Source: Noviherbaspirillum sp. Root189 (GTDB lineage Bacteria > Pseudomonadota > Gammaproteobacteria > Burkholderiales > Burkholderiaceae_D). From it: a stretch of 64,000 nt of DNA. Shown here one piece after another: positions 8,945 through 18,123 of the stretch; position 1 is the stretch's first letter; each line of letters opens with the position of its first letter. Position numbers and translations under genes: made by a program. Location: contig NZ_LMHZ01000001.1 in the NCBI RefSeq assembly GCF_001428545.1, positions 310,961 to 374,960 on the forward strand, read 5' to 3'. Under the pieces are notes generated by a model. It saw nothing but the letters and a program-made list of their open reading frames with translations. It searched no databases and was not told the origin of the DNA.

Positions 8945-9673
8945 ATGCGCTATGAACTGTATTACTGGCCCGGTATTCAGGGGCGCGGGGAATTTGTCCG
9001 GCTGGCGCTCGAAGAGGCCGGCGCGGATTATGTCGACGTCGCACGCGGGTCCGAACGTCGTGGCCTCGGCATGGCAGCGATGATGGAACTGATGGAAAGC
9101 CCCGAGGTGACACGCCTGCCTTTCGCTCCGCCGTTCCTGAAGGCCGGCAAACAGCTGATCGGCCAGACTGCCAACATCCTGCTGTTTCTCGGACCGCGGC
9201 TGGGACTGGTGCCCAAGGGTGAGGCGGCGCGGATTTGGGTGCATCAATTGCAACTGACGATTGCCGACCTCATCACGGAAGTGCACGACACGCATCATCC
9301 GATTGGCAGCGGTTTGTATTACGAGGAACAGAAACCCGAAGCGCGCAGGCGGGCCGGCGACTTCCTGGAAGCGCGGGTGCCGAAGTTCTTTGATTATTTT
9401 GAAAGCATCCTGCAACGCAATCCGGACAGCGATGAATGGCTGGTCGGCGATGCGCTGAGCTATGCGGATCTGTCGCTATTCCAGGTGATTGCCGGCATGC
9501 GCTACGCTTTTCCAAAGGCGATGAAACGGCTGGAGCCTGACTATCCACTGCTGGTTGCGCTGCATGACCGGGTCGCCGCACGCAGACGTATCAAGGCTTA
9601 CCTCAAGTCGAAGCGACGGATACCGTTCAATAACGATGGGATCTTTCGGGCGTATAAGGAGCTGGATCGGTAA
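8945..9673 (+). CDS. Glutathione S-transferase family protein
   Basis: This 242-residue protein begins with the GST thioredoxin-fold block MRYELYYWPGIQGRGEFVRLALEEAGADY. The all-alpha C-terminal domain includes DEWLVGDALSYADLSLFQVI, the conserved helix with the N-capping Asp. The Tyr residues near the start are candidates for the thiolate-stabilising residue, as in alpha, mu, pi and sigma-like GSTs. It should conjugate glutathione to electrophiles or act in peroxide detoxification in the cytoplasm. It stands alone, about 260 bases from a divergent cupin gene and upstream of the SNF2 helicase gene. Confidence 0.87.
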   Translation: MRYELYYWPGIQGRGEFVRLALEEAGADYVDVARGSERRGLGMAAMMELMESPEVTRLPFAPPFLKAGKQLIGQTANILLFLGPRLGLVPKGEAARIWVHQLQLTIADLITEVHDTHHPIGSGLYYEEQKPEARRRAGDFLEARVPKFFDYFESILQRNPDSDEWLVGDALSYADLSLFQVIAGMRYAFPKAMKRLEPDYPLLVALHDRVAARRRIKAYLKSKRRIPFNNDGIFRAYKELDR

Positions 9674-9827
9674 GCATCATAACTAGGCGGCTTAGCTGGG
9701 GGCCAGGAGCCAGGGTTCGCAGCGAGGTGTCACGGGTAAAATAGCCGGTAATGATCACATCCAGCCTTTTTCGCCGCCATCGTTGCCATACCCGGCGCGT
9801 GCTGTTTCAACCCATCCGCACCGCCGT

Positions 9828-12800
9828 ATGACCGGTCCCACGTTGGCTCAGCAACTTACCTCTTGTACGCCAGGAGAAACCACGGTGCTGGCGCTTCTCG
9901 CCCTGCACGGCGAACCGCTGGGCCGGCTGCGCCTGCTCGAATGCCTGCGCATGCTCGGCATGACCGATAGCGCTGGCAATCCTTATCTTGCTGCCGGCGT
10001 CGCCGACCTGCTTGCCGACCTCCATAACAAGGGGCTTGTCAATGAAGCACCTGCCAATGCGGTCACCTGCGTGGAGGAGATCGTTCGGCCGGTGATCCTG
10101 CAGGCACTGGAAGGCATCGGTCCGGCATTCGGCGGGCTGTGCCGCGCGGTCGAAGCGGCGACGCCGGTGGGCCGCACTTATGACGGTTACTTGTTCCTGC
10201 GTACCTATAAGCAGGCGCTGGCACGGCTGCGCATGGCATTGCTGCAAGCGCAGGGGCCGGACAAGATCGCGCTGTGGATGGACACCTGTGCGCGTTTCCC
10301 GGAATTCCGGCGGCGCCATCCTTACGTCGAATTGCTCAGCCAGCCTTTCGATGCCACTCTGCTGAAGCATCTGCATCCGGCGTTGCAGGACGATGCGATG
10401 GTTGCCCTGCTGGCGCATACGCAACATGCACCGGAAACCGCCGCCCCCCTGCGCATCTGGACCGAACAGCGGCTGGCGCAGGGCGCCTGGAACGAAGATG
10501 CGCTGTCGCTGGCCTATGCAGAGCATCTGCTGCTCTGCGGACGCCTGCAGCAGGCCGAAGCCGTCATTGGCGATTGTCATGCACCCACCACCGGCTTTAC
10601 GCGCGCGGCTATTCTGCTGCTGCGTGGCGAACAAGCAGCGGCGCTGCGGGGATTCGATGCGGCGCTCAAGTTCCTGCGTAAGGAAAGCGGCAAACGGAAT
10701 GTGTTTGTCGATGGACCGAGCGGCGCCTTCTTTGTGCTGGCGATGTTGCGATCGAAGGACGCCAAACACAAGAAACTCGCGGAATCGTTGTTGACACTTG
10801 CGCAGCGCTCGCCGCAAGGCAGTTCGCGTATTTTCCATGCCTTGCAGGGCATGCAGGACACCTGGGCCGGCGCACAAAAATCCGACGTGCTGCAGGCATA
10901 CGAACGGTCGATGACCGACGACATGTTGCCCGCGCTATTCGATGCACTGGCAAGCTACTGGCTGGGCCAGCCGTTGCCGTCTCCGGGCAATGCAAGGCTC
11001 GAAAAGATATACGCGCGTGCGCAACAGCATGGCTTCGATTGGGTTGCCGCGCAGGCCGCTTCGTTGCTTGCACGACTGGGTGAAGACGGCTATGGGGAAC
11101 AAGCCCTGCTCTTGCGTCGTGAGCAGGGAGTCGATGACTTGTGCGACTGGTTCGAACATCAGGAACCGTGGGAGCGACAGCTATCGGCGTTGATGGATTT
11201 GCGGCGCGAGCAACGTCCGGCAACAAAACCCGAAGCACCTGGCAGGCTGGTGTGGATGATTGCTTACGATGCACGCAGCCAATCGGTGGAGATCGAACCG
11301 AGGGAGCAGCGGCGCGATCCCGGCGGCGACTGGGGAAAAGGCCGGCCCGTCGCGCTTAAGCGCCTGCGTGAAGACAGCGATGCGCTCGGCTTCCTGGTAC
11401 CGCAGGACCGGGCGGTGCTGGCCGCGATCGGTGTCAGTCCCTCTTTCTATCGCGGTCCCAGTTATGACATCGATAATGACAAGGCACTGCTTGCATTGAT
11501 CGGGCATCCATTGGTGTTCTGGCAAGACGCGCCTGAACAGAAGGTCGAACTGCTGTCCGGAAAAATCGAGCTGATCGTGACCGAACGGGACGGCAAGCTG
11601 CGGCTTGCGCTACAGCCGCCGGTGGACAGTACGTCGCGCCGTGAAGTGCTCATCGTTGAAGAGGGCGCATCGCGCCTGCGCATCGTCGAGATCAAGGACG
11701 AGCATCGCCGGATCGCTGCCATCATTGACAATGCGCTGGTGGTGCCGTCGCACGCCAGGGCCAGGTTGTTGCAGGCGGTGAACGCAGTATCGACGCTGGT
11801 GCCGATCCAGTCCGACATCGATATTGCGGACGGCAGCAGCGCGATCACGGATACCGAAAAAGTGGAGAGCGATACGCGCTTGCATGTCCATCTGCTGCCG
11901 TATGGCGAAGGCCTGAAGATGCAATTGCTGCAGAAGCCTTTTGGCGACGATGGTCCATCGTACACACCCGGCAAGGGCAGCGAGAATGTGATCGCCGAGG
12001 TGGGCGGTCGTCGCCTGCAGGCAAAGCGGTTGCTTGCGGAAGAACGCATGACGGCCGCAAGCCTGCTCGACGCCTGCCCGGCACTCGCCGATGCGGTCGA
12101 TACGCATGGCGATTGGTATCTTGCTGATCCGCAGTCCTGCCTTGAACTGTTGATGCAGTTGCGTGGCCGCGCCGACATCGTGCTCGCCTGGCCGCAAGGC
12201 GAACGTTTCAGCATTGTTGCCGAAGCGGGGCCACAACAGTTACAGATATCCATCAAAAGCGATCGCGACTGGTTCGAAGCGAATGGCGCATTGCGCATTG
12301 ATGACAAGACCGTACTCGAACTGCGTCGCCTGCTGTTCGATGTGCAGCAAGGTCAGGGGCGCTTCATTGCGCTTGACGGTAAGCGTTTTGTTGCGTTGAC
12401 CGAAGAGTTTCACCGGCGTATTGCCGAACTCGCTAATGTCAGCGATCTGGACGGCCCGGGCGGTGACGCCGTGCAGGTGCATCCACTGGCTGCCGGTGCG
12501 CTGGAAGAACTGGCGGCGGAGACGCCCGGCTTTGCTGGCGACCAGCGATGGCAGCAGCATGTCGCGCGCCTGCATGAGCTTGATGCCTATGCGCCCGCTG
12601 TACCAGGCACATTGCAGACGGAATTACGCGATTATCAATTGACGGGTTTTCAATGGCTGGCCAAGCTCGCGCACTGGGGCGTGGGTGCCTGTCTCGCCGA
12701 CGACATGGGACTCGGCAAGACCGTGCAAACCCTGGCCTTGCTGCTATTGCGTGCGCCGCAAGGGCCTGCGCTTGTTGTCGCGCCTACTTCAGTATGTCCA

Positions 12801-14012
12801 AACTGGATGAGCGAAATTGCCCGATTTGCGCCTACGCTCAATCCCATCCTGTTCGGTAGCGCAGAGCGTGCACGCACGCTGGACGATCTGCAAGCCTTTG
12901 ATGTCGTCGTTGTCAGTTACGGTTTGCTGCAACAGGCAGCCGAACTGTTTGCTGCCATGCACTGGCACACCATCGTGCTGGACGAGGCGCAAGCCATCAA
13001 GAATGCGCAGACCAAGCGCAGCCGGACCGTCATGGCGCTCCAGGGTGATTTCCGCATGGCGCTCAGCGGTACGCCGATTGAAAACCATTTGGGCGAGTTA
13101 TGGAGCCTGTTCCGCTTCATCAATCCGGGTTTGCTTGGTACAGCGGAGCAATTCAATGAACGTTTTGCGCTACCCATCGAGCGGCACAAGAATGTCCGCG
13201 TGCGCACGCGCTTGCGGCGCCTGATTCATCCCTTCATCCTGCGCCGGACCAAGGCGCAGGTATTGGCTGAGCTGCCCTCCCGCACCGAGATGCTGCGCCA
13301 TGTCGATCTCACCAGGGAAGAAACCGCACTCTATGAAGCGCTAAGGCGTATCGCGCTGGAACGGCTCGAAAAAGAAGATATGCCGGCCACGCAAAAGGCC
13401 TTGCAGATCGTGACCGAACTGATGAAGCTGCGGCGCGCGTGCTGCAATCCGAATCTGGTTGCGCCTGAACTCGGACTGGCGAGCAGCAAGTTGGCGGCGT
13501 TCGGCGAGCTGCTGGACGAATTGCTGGAGAACCGCCACAAGGCGCTGGTGTTCAGCCAGTTTGTCGATCACCTGAGCCTGATTCGCGGCTGGCTGGACCA
13601 GCGTGGCGTGCGCTACCAGTATCTGGATGGATCGACACCGATGCAGGAACGGCAACGCCGGGTCGAAGCTTTTCAGGCAGGGGATGGCGATGTGTTCCTG
13701 ATCAGCCTGAAGGCGGGCGGTACCGGGCTGAATCTGACGGCAGCCGATTATGTGATTCATATGGACCCGTGGTGGAACCCGGCGGTCGAGGACCAGGCAT
13801 CGGATCGCGCGCACCGGATCGGGCAGCAACGTCCGGTGACGATCTACCGGCTCATCGCTCGGCATACGATAGAAGAGGGAATCGTGGAACTGCATAAGCG
13901 CAAGCGGGCGTTGGCCGAGAGCTTGCTGGATGGTGGCGAGGCTGCAGCCGGATTGTCGTCGGAAGAGATGCTGGCGTTGTTGCGGCTGGAGTTGGGGCGG
14001 TTTGTCGAATAG
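9828..14012 (+). CDS. SNF2/Swi2-family DNA-dependent ATPase (RapA/HepA-like helicase)
   Basis: The start is taken at the ATG of MTGPTLAQQL; the frame could begin at a TTG at 9783, but no better SD is visible there. The 1,394-residue protein has a roughly 920-residue N-terminal region without a domain I can name, then a complete SNF2 motor. Motor landmarks are LRDYQLTGFQWLAKL (Q/I region), DDMGLGKT (Walker A, residues 958-965), DEAQ (1052-1055), SGTPIENHLGELWSL, then the second RecA lobe with LVFSQFVDHL, YLDGSTP, SLKAGGTGLNLTAADYV and the arginine-finger motif DRAHRIGQ. Bacterial members remodel stalled RNA polymerase or nucleoprotein complexes. The long N-terminal region is probably specific to this subfamily. 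The gene converges with a metallophosphoesterase gene. Confidence 0.9.
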   Translation: MTGPTLAQQLTSCTPGETTVLALLALHGEPLGRLRLLECLRMLGMTDSAGNPYLAAGVADLLADLHNKGLVNEAPANAVTCVEEIVRPVILQALEGIGPAFGGLCRAVEAATPVGRTYDGYLFLRTYKQALARLRMALLQAQGPDKIALWMDTCARFPEFRRRHPYVELLSQPFDATLLKHLHPALQDDAMVALLAHTQHAPETAAPLRIWTEQRLAQGAWNEDALSLAYAEHLLLCGRLQQAEAVIGDCHAPTTGFTRAAILLLRGEQAAALRGFDAALKFLRKESGKRNVFVDGPSGAFFVLAMLRSKDAKHKKLAESLLTLAQRSPQGSSRIFHALQGMQDTWAGAQKSDVLQAYERSMTDDMLPALFDALASYWLGQPLPSPGNARLEKIYARAQQHGFDWVAAQAASLLARLGEDGYGEQALLLRREQGVDDLCDWFEHQEPWERQLSALMDLRREQRPATKPEAPGRLVWMIAYDARSQSVEIEPREQRRDPGGDWGKGRPVALKRLREDSDALGFLVPQDRAVLAAIGVSPSFYRGPSYDIDNDKALLALIGHPLVFWQDAPEQKVELLSGKIELIVTERDGKLRLALQPPVDSTSRREVLIVEEGASRLRIVEIKDEHRRIAAIIDNALVVPSHARARLLQAVNAVSTLVPIQSDIDIADGSSAITDTEKVESDTRLHVHLLPYGEGLKMQLLQKPFGDDGPSYTPGKGSENVIAEVGGRRLQAKRLLAEERMTAASLLDACPALADAVDTHGDWYLADPQSCLELLMQLRGRADIVLAWPQGERFSIVAEAGPQQLQISIKSDRDWFEANGALRIDDKTVLELRRLLFDVQQGQGRFIALDGKRFVALTEEFHRRIAELANVSDLDGPGGDAVQVHPLAAGALEELAAETPGFAGDQRWQQHVARLHELDAYAPAVPGTLQTELRDYQLTGFQWLAKLAHWGVGACLADDMGLGKTVQTLALLLLRAPQGPALVVAPTSVCPNWMSEIARFAPTLNPILFGSAERARTLDDLQAFDVVVVSYGLLQQAAELFAAMHWHTIVLDEAQAIKNAQTKRSRTVMALQGDFRMALSGTPIENHLGELWSLFRFINPGLLGTAEQFNERFALPIERHKNVRVRTRLRRLIHPFILRRTKAQVLAELPSRTEMLRHVDLTREETALYEALRRIALERLEKEDMPATQKALQIVTELMKLRRACCNPNLVAPELGLASSKLAAFGELLDELLENRHKALVFSQFVDHLSLIRGWLDQRGVRYQYLDGSTPMQERQRRVEAFQAGDGDVFLISLKAGGTGLNLTAADYVIHMDPWWNPAVEDQASDRAHRIGQQRPVTIYRLIARHTIEEGIVELHKRKRALAESLLDGGEAAAGLSSEEMLALLRLELGRFVE

Positions 14013-14039
14013 CCGGGAATTACCGAGGACCACTACTCC

Positions 14040-14825
14040 TCAAACCTCCACGACGAGCCTTGCATCGAACGCCTTGTTCTCCCAAACCACTTCCTCCACA
14101 CTCTTTGCTTCCCGCCGGTTCAACGCATATCCGCGTGGATTCGCCACCACCCTTGTCCCGTTCAGCACGTAATCGAAACTGTCATGCACATGCCCGTGTA
14201 TCCACAGCGCTGCCTTGCCCATCAACGCACTCAGGTCGCTGACAAACGCCGCATTGAGCGGCGACCCGGCAAAGCGAGGATGGACCGAATTGGGATGCGG
14301 GCCATGATGCGTCACCACAATGGTCTTGCCGTCGAACGCTTCATCGAGCTTCTGTGCAAGCCAGTCACGCGATGCTTGATGCATGCGCAATGCATGTGCC
14401 GCGCTGAACAAGCCGTCGTCGGTCGTGATCAGTTTATGGTCGTACAGGATTTTCTCCGACTCGGCCATCGCGTCTTCTTGCGGCAACCCGCTGAATTGGT
14501 AATCGGTCCACAGGCAGCAACCCAGAAAACGCACGTCGCCAACACGCCACTCCGCATTTTCCAGATAACGGATATGACTGTTGGCGGTAGACTGCCGCAG
14601 CTTTTCAATCAATCCGGGATAGTGTTCGTGGTAAGCCTCATGATTACCGTTCACATAGACGACCGGCACCGGCCAATCGGCAAAAGCCTCAAGCGCCCCG
14701 GCGCCGTGATGGATATCACCGGCAATCACCAGTACATCAGCGTCCGCCGGTTCAATGACCCGATAGCCGGGAAATTGTCGTTGCAGGACATCGAGATGCA
14801 GGTCGGAAGCAATCTGGATTTTCAT
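14040..14825 (-). CDS. Calcineurin-like metallophosphoesterase
   Basis: The 261-residue product starts at MKIQIASDLHLDV; an upstream TTG at 14843 has no SD and is less likely. Metallophosphoesterase motifs run in order: SDLHLD (first Asp and His), VIAGDIHHG (bridging Asp), VNGNHEAYHEH (GNHE), then VTHHGPHPNS and IHGHVHDSFDY near the C-terminus for the remaining His ligands. Family members use a dinuclear Mn/Fe/Zn centre to cleave phosphomonoesters or diesters. Substrate is unknown. Three direct 11-bp repeats overlap its upstream region. Confidence 0.87.
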   Translation of the reverse strand: MKIQIASDLHLDVLQRQFPGYRVIEPADADVLVIAGDIHHGAGALEAFADWPVPVVYVNGNHEAYHEHYPGLIEKLRQSTANSHIRYLENAEWRVGDVRFLGCCLWTDYQFSGLPQEDAMAESEKILYDHKLITTDDGLFSAAHALRMHQASRDWLAQKLDEAFDGKTIVVTHHGPHPNSVHPRFAGSPLNAAFVSDLSALMGKAALWIHGHVHDSFDYVLNGTRVVANPRGYALNRREAKSVEEVVWENKAFDARLVVEV

Positions 14826-14839
14826 GGAGAACAGTATCC

Positions 14840-14872
14840 GCAATAAAGATGCAATAAATGTGCAATAAACAT
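14840..14872. repeat. Three tandem 11-bp direct repeats upstream of the metallophosphoesterase gene
   Basis: GCAATAAAGAT (14840-14850), GCAATAAATGT (14851-14861) and GCAATAAACAT (14862-14872) share GCAATAAA and differ only in the last three bases. The period is one DNA helical turn. The array starts 15 bases upstream of the start codon at 14825. Confidence 0.8.
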
Positions 14873-14884
14873 GAGCCTGTTAGT

Positions 14885-15424
14885 TTATCGCACCAGCTTC
14901 AACATGTCCTTGAAGCGCGGATGGGACGCCGTGCGCATCCATTCGAACAACACCATTTCCGTCGTCACCAGTTCCGCACCGGCAGCCTTCGCGCGTTCGA
15001 GTGCCATCTGCTTGTTGTAGGGAACGCGTGAACCAATTGCATCGGCAACCAGGCGCACCGCGCGACCATGCCGGCGTAAGCCCAGTACCGTTTGCAGTAC
15101 GCAGACATGCGCTTCGCAGCCGGCGACGATCAGATCGCCGCGTGTTTCATGCAGCTGTTCCAGGAAGCCGGCTTCGGCACAGGCATCGAAGTCCATCTTG
15201 CCGATGACGATATCGCAAAGCGCATGCACGTCTGCAACGTTGGGTCCAAGACCCGCTGGATTCTGCGCCGTACCCACAATCGGAATCTCCAGCAGCTTCG
15301 CGGTCCGGGCCAGTCGCAGCGCATTGGCCACGACCTGCGCGCTCTCGTGGATCGCCGGCATCAGGCGTTCCTGCAAATCGACGATGATGAGCGTCGCGCG
15401 GCTGGCATCGCAAAGGCTGGTCAT
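14885..15424 (-). CDS. Isochorismatase-family cysteine hydrolase
   Basis: The start is set at MTSLCDAS (15424) because this ATG overlaps the TGA of the preceding TetR gene as ATGA, indicating translational coupling; the frame continues upstream inside that gene. The 179-residue protein has the family core: ATLIIVDLQERLMPAI (catalytic Asp), a Lys in VIGKMDFDA, and IVAGCEAHVCVLQTVLGL with the nucleophilic Cys in the E-x-H-V-C-V context. YcaC-like isochorismatase-fold hydrolases of this kind act on small amides or carbamates. Pairing with a TetR gene and with the divergent flavoprotein suggests a small inducible degradative unit, but the substrate is not visible. Confidence 0.85.
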   Translation of the reverse strand: MTSLCDASRATLIIVDLQERLMPAIHESAQVVANALRLARTAKLLEIPIVGTAQNPAGLGPNVADVHALCDIVIGKMDFDACAEAGFLEQLHETRGDLIVAGCEAHVCVLQTVLGLRRHGRAVRLVADAIGSRVPYNKQMALERAKAAGAELVTTEMVLFEWMRTASHPRFKDMLKLVR

Positions 15425-16092
15425 TTTTTCACCTGCTGGATGAGTTTCTTTATATAGGCCGTAAACAAGGTGCGGCCATCCTGTCCGAACATGCGGATGC
15501 GGCCGGTATGGGTCAGCAGCAGCAAGCCGACACAATGACCGAACAAGGCCGTGGTTTCCTGCGCCGCCGTTTTTTTGCTGCATCCAAGGGCAATCAATCC
15601 TTCTTCGACCCCGCTCAGCGCTTCACGCAGACGCGCATTCAGGCGGTCGTTCAATTCCGGCGTCAAGCCCAGCGGCTTCATGCCCTGGAACAGGTAAAAG
15701 CCGAGGTCCAGTTCGCGCGGATAGTGCAGGTAGAAATCAAAAAAAGCGAGCGCATGATGCTCGATGCGTTGCACGGTATTCGCCTTCGCCGGCACGTCTG
15801 CGCTGACGGCGTCATTCAGGCGATCCAGCGATTGCGACAGCAGGTCGCCGTAAATTTCTTCCTTGCTCGCGTAATGATTGTAAAGCGCGCTGGCGGTATA
15901 GCCCGCTTCATTGGCAATGGCCCGCATATTGGCTCCCAGCAAGCCGTCCTTTTCAAATACCCGGCGCGCCGCATCCAGAATCATCTGCCGCTTCATGTCC
16001 TTGACCGCGCGCAGACGGGTCAGCCGTGGCGCTTCAGTATTGGCTTCCACTTCCATGGTGGCGTCTTTCACGGTATTTGCTTGTTTTTTCAT
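15421..16092 (-). CDS. TetR/AcrR-family transcriptional regulator
   Basis: This 223-residue protein has a charged N-terminal leader followed by a TetR HTH at residues about 33-80: MILDAARRVFEKDGLLGANMRAIANEAGYTASALYNHYASKEEIY, here cited only as the helix-turn-helix core ANEAGYTASALYNHY. The C-terminal half is the usual alpha-helical ligand domain. It heads a two-gene unit with the overlapping isochorismatase gene and diverges from the AbfD/HpaB-like flavoprotein gene. The palindrome TGAACATAGTTCA in the shared intergenic region is a good operator candidate, so the simplest model is repression of both directions until a substrate binds. Confidence 0.88.
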   Translation of the reverse strand: MKKQANTVKDATMEVEANTEAPRLTRLRAVKDMKRQMILDAARRVFEKDGLLGANMRAIANEAGYTASALYNHYASKEEIYGDLLSQSLDRLNDAVSADVPAKANTVQRIEHHALAFFDFYLHYPRELDLGFYLFQGMKPLGLTPELNDRLNARLREALSGVEEGLIALGCSKKTAAQETTALFGHCVGLLLLTHTGRIRMFGQDGRTLFTAYIKKLIQQVKK

Positions 16093-16130
16093 CGAGCAAA
16101 TGTAGCACAGACGGCATTTAAATTAACACC

Positions 16131-16161
16131 TTGACTGAAAAATGAACATAGTTCACATTAT
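16131..16161 (+). promoter_or_regulatory. Candidate promoter with embedded TetR operator
   Basis: TGAACATAGTTCA (16143-16155) is a perfect palindrome of 5-bp arms around ATA. It lies between a TTGACT (16131-16136) and a weak CATTAT (16156-16161), spaced 19 bases, reading toward the flavoprotein gene. The placement between divergent genes, one encoding a TetR protein, supports an operator. The promoter hexamers are weaker evidence. Confidence 0.5.
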
Positions 16162-16251
16162 GTGGAAACACATCATGCCAAAGGCGTTGCGAACGGTCGT
16201 TAAAGTTCAACCCTATTGCAGCGCACAACACCACTCATTGAGGAGACTGCA

Positions 16252-17817
16252 ATGCTGATGTCATCTGCGCAATACCGTGAATCCCTGCGTCAGTACAAGC
16301 CGAAGGTTTTTCTCGACGGGCGTCGGGTCGAGTCGGTGGCGGATGAGCCGGCCTTTGCACCGGGTATCAATGCGCTTGGTGTGACCTATGACTATGCGCT
16401 GAAAGAAGAGTTTGCGCCGCTGATGCTGGCCACGCAGCACACCAGCGGCAAGCAGGTCAATCGCATGTTGCACATCAATACCAGCAGCGGTGATTTGCTC
16501 AACAAGCTGGAAGCAGTACGCCTGCTTTGCCAGGAAACCGGATGCGCGCAACGCTATCTTGCGCATGATGCCTTCAACGCGATTTATCAGGCGACTCACC
16601 GCATTGATGCCGATAAGGGCACCACGTATGGCCAGGCTTTCCTGAATTATCTGCACGACGCGCAGGACCGGGACTTGTCAGTCGGCATCGCCATGACCGA
16701 TGCCAAGGGAGATCGCAGCAAGCGGCCGCATCAGCAAGCCAATCCCGACACCTACGTGCATATCGTGGAGCGCAACGGCAAAGGCATCGTGATATCAGGC
16801 ACCAAGGCGATTGTTACGGGGGCGCCTTACATGCATGAATTCCTGGTCATGCCGTGCCGGAACATGAGCGAAGCCGATGCCGAGTTCGCAGTCTGCTGCG
16901 CGGTGCCTTGCGATGCGCCGGGCCTGACACTGATCGCGCGGCCGGCGGGTCGTCCCGGCGAAAAGGCGGCGCTGTTTTCCAGCAAGTTCGGTCAGTCCAC
17001 CGCAGTGCTGGTCTTCGATCGGGTCTTCGTGCCCTGGGAGCGCGTGTTTTATGCGGGTGAATGGGAACACTCGTCCTACATGACCTATAACTATGCGACG
17101 CACCATCGCCATAGCTGTATTGGTGCGCGCGCCGGCTTTGGCGATTTGCTGATTGGCGCCGGTGCCTTGATGTGCGAGGCAAACGGTTTCGACCCGGGCA
17201 AGGAAACGCATTTGCGCGAGCAGATGGTGGAACTGATCAAGATCACCGAAGGCTTTTATGCCTGCGGGGTAGCCGCTTCGGTCTATGCGACTCAGGATGC
17301 GGAGGCAAAAACCTTTGTACCGGATGCGGTGTTTTCCAATATCGGCAAGTTGCTGTTGGCAACCCAGATCTATGACATGCACCGCATCGCGCATTACGTG
17401 TCGGGCGGCCTGATCGTTACCTTGCCTGGACCGGACGAAGACCACAATCCGGAAACGGCCGCCAATCTCGCCGACGTGCTGCGCGCCAACCCGGATGTGC
17501 CTTATGACAAGCGAATACAGGCGGCGCGATTTATCGAAGACTTGACGGCGTCGTACCAGGGCGGATGGTATTCGGTGATCAGCCTGCATGGCGGTGGATC
17601 GCCGGCGGCCATGAAGCAGGAGATCTACCGGAACTACCCGATCGGCAATAAGGTTGAACTGGTGGAGAGATTGATGGAGCGCGGAATTGTTGATGATCCG
17701 CGCCGGCCGATCACGGCGAACAAGCAGCCGGGGAAGTGTTGCTCAACCGGATGCACGGTGCCGGGGGCACCGGTGATGGTGGATTTGCCGGTGTCGGTAA
17801 AGAGACGAGAGGCGTAG
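16252..17817 (+). CDS. 4-hydroxybutyryl-CoA dehydratase / 4-hydroxyphenylacetate 3-hydroxylase superfamily flavoprotein
   Basis: The start at 16252 (MLMSSAQYRESL) has a GGAG SD eight bases upstream; the frame opens at 16216. The 521-residue protein has the HpaB N- and C-domains and from memory resembles clostridial AbfD more than E. coli HpaB, for instance in the N-terminal MLMSSAQYRESLR, in MTDAKGDR, and in the GDLLIGAGAL stretch. AbfD holds a [4Fe-4S] cluster through Cys99, Cys103, His292 and Cys299. Here the equivalents are Cys98, Tyr102, His285 and Ala292, so two ligands are missing. An extra cysteine group (Cys496, Cys497, Cys501 in KCCSTGC) sits near the C-terminus. Flavin binding is likely; whether it dehydrates a CoA ester or hydroxylates an aromatic is unresolved. 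Confidence 0.75.
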   Translation: MLMSSAQYRESLRQYKPKVFLDGRRVESVADEPAFAPGINALGVTYDYALKEEFAPLMLATQHTSGKQVNRMLHINTSSGDLLNKLEAVRLLCQETGCAQRYLAHDAFNAIYQATHRIDADKGTTYGQAFLNYLHDAQDRDLSVGIAMTDAKGDRSKRPHQQANPDTYVHIVERNGKGIVISGTKAIVTGAPYMHEFLVMPCRNMSEADAEFAVCCAVPCDAPGLTLIARPAGRPGEKAALFSSKFGQSTAVLVFDRVFVPWERVFYAGEWEHSSYMTYNYATHHRHSCIGARAGFGDLLIGAGALMCEANGFDPGKETHLREQMVELIKITEGFYACGVAASVYATQDAEAKTFVPDAVFSNIGKLLLATQIYDMHRIAHYVSGGLIVTLPGPDEDHNPETAANLADVLRANPDVPYDKRIQAARFIEDLTASYQGGWYSVISLHGGGSPAAMKQEIYRNYPIGNKVELVERLMERGIVDDPRRPITANKQPGKCCSTGCTVPGAPVMVDLPVSVKRREA

Positions 17818-18123
17818 TTGTCGTATGGCCCCTTGGCATCGTCATTTTGATTGGTGCTCTAAATTCTCAACAGGCTGTAACGGGCAATTCGGGCGACGGC
17901 GTTTACTGATGTTTCGGTATCAGCTGCGATGATGCCAAAGGAAACGCAATGCAGCACAATGTACAAACGCAGCGCAAAAAAAAGCCCGCGGACACAAGGT
18001 CAGCGGGCATAAATCCAACTCTTGGAGAGAGTGGAGGAGACTCTTTACAAATTACGGCAATGGCGATCGGGCTTCGCGGCGACCGCCGGTTACCGGCACT
18101 AAACTAGGCCGGCTTCGCGGGAA
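17818..18123. other. Intergenic gap between convergent genes
   Basis: This 306-bp stretch lies between the ends of the flavoprotein and DUF4148 genes. Its only recognisable element is the terminator at 17976-18008. No open frame with an SD or family match is seen. Confidence 0.5.
17976..18008 (-). terminator. Rho-independent terminator of the DUF4148 gene
   Basis: GCCCGC (17984-17989) and GCGGGC (18003-18008) form a stem; on the minus strand it is followed by a run of eight U residues. It is about 115 bases past the stop of the DUF4148 gene, so the transcript would have a long 3' untranslated region. Confidence 0.75.
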
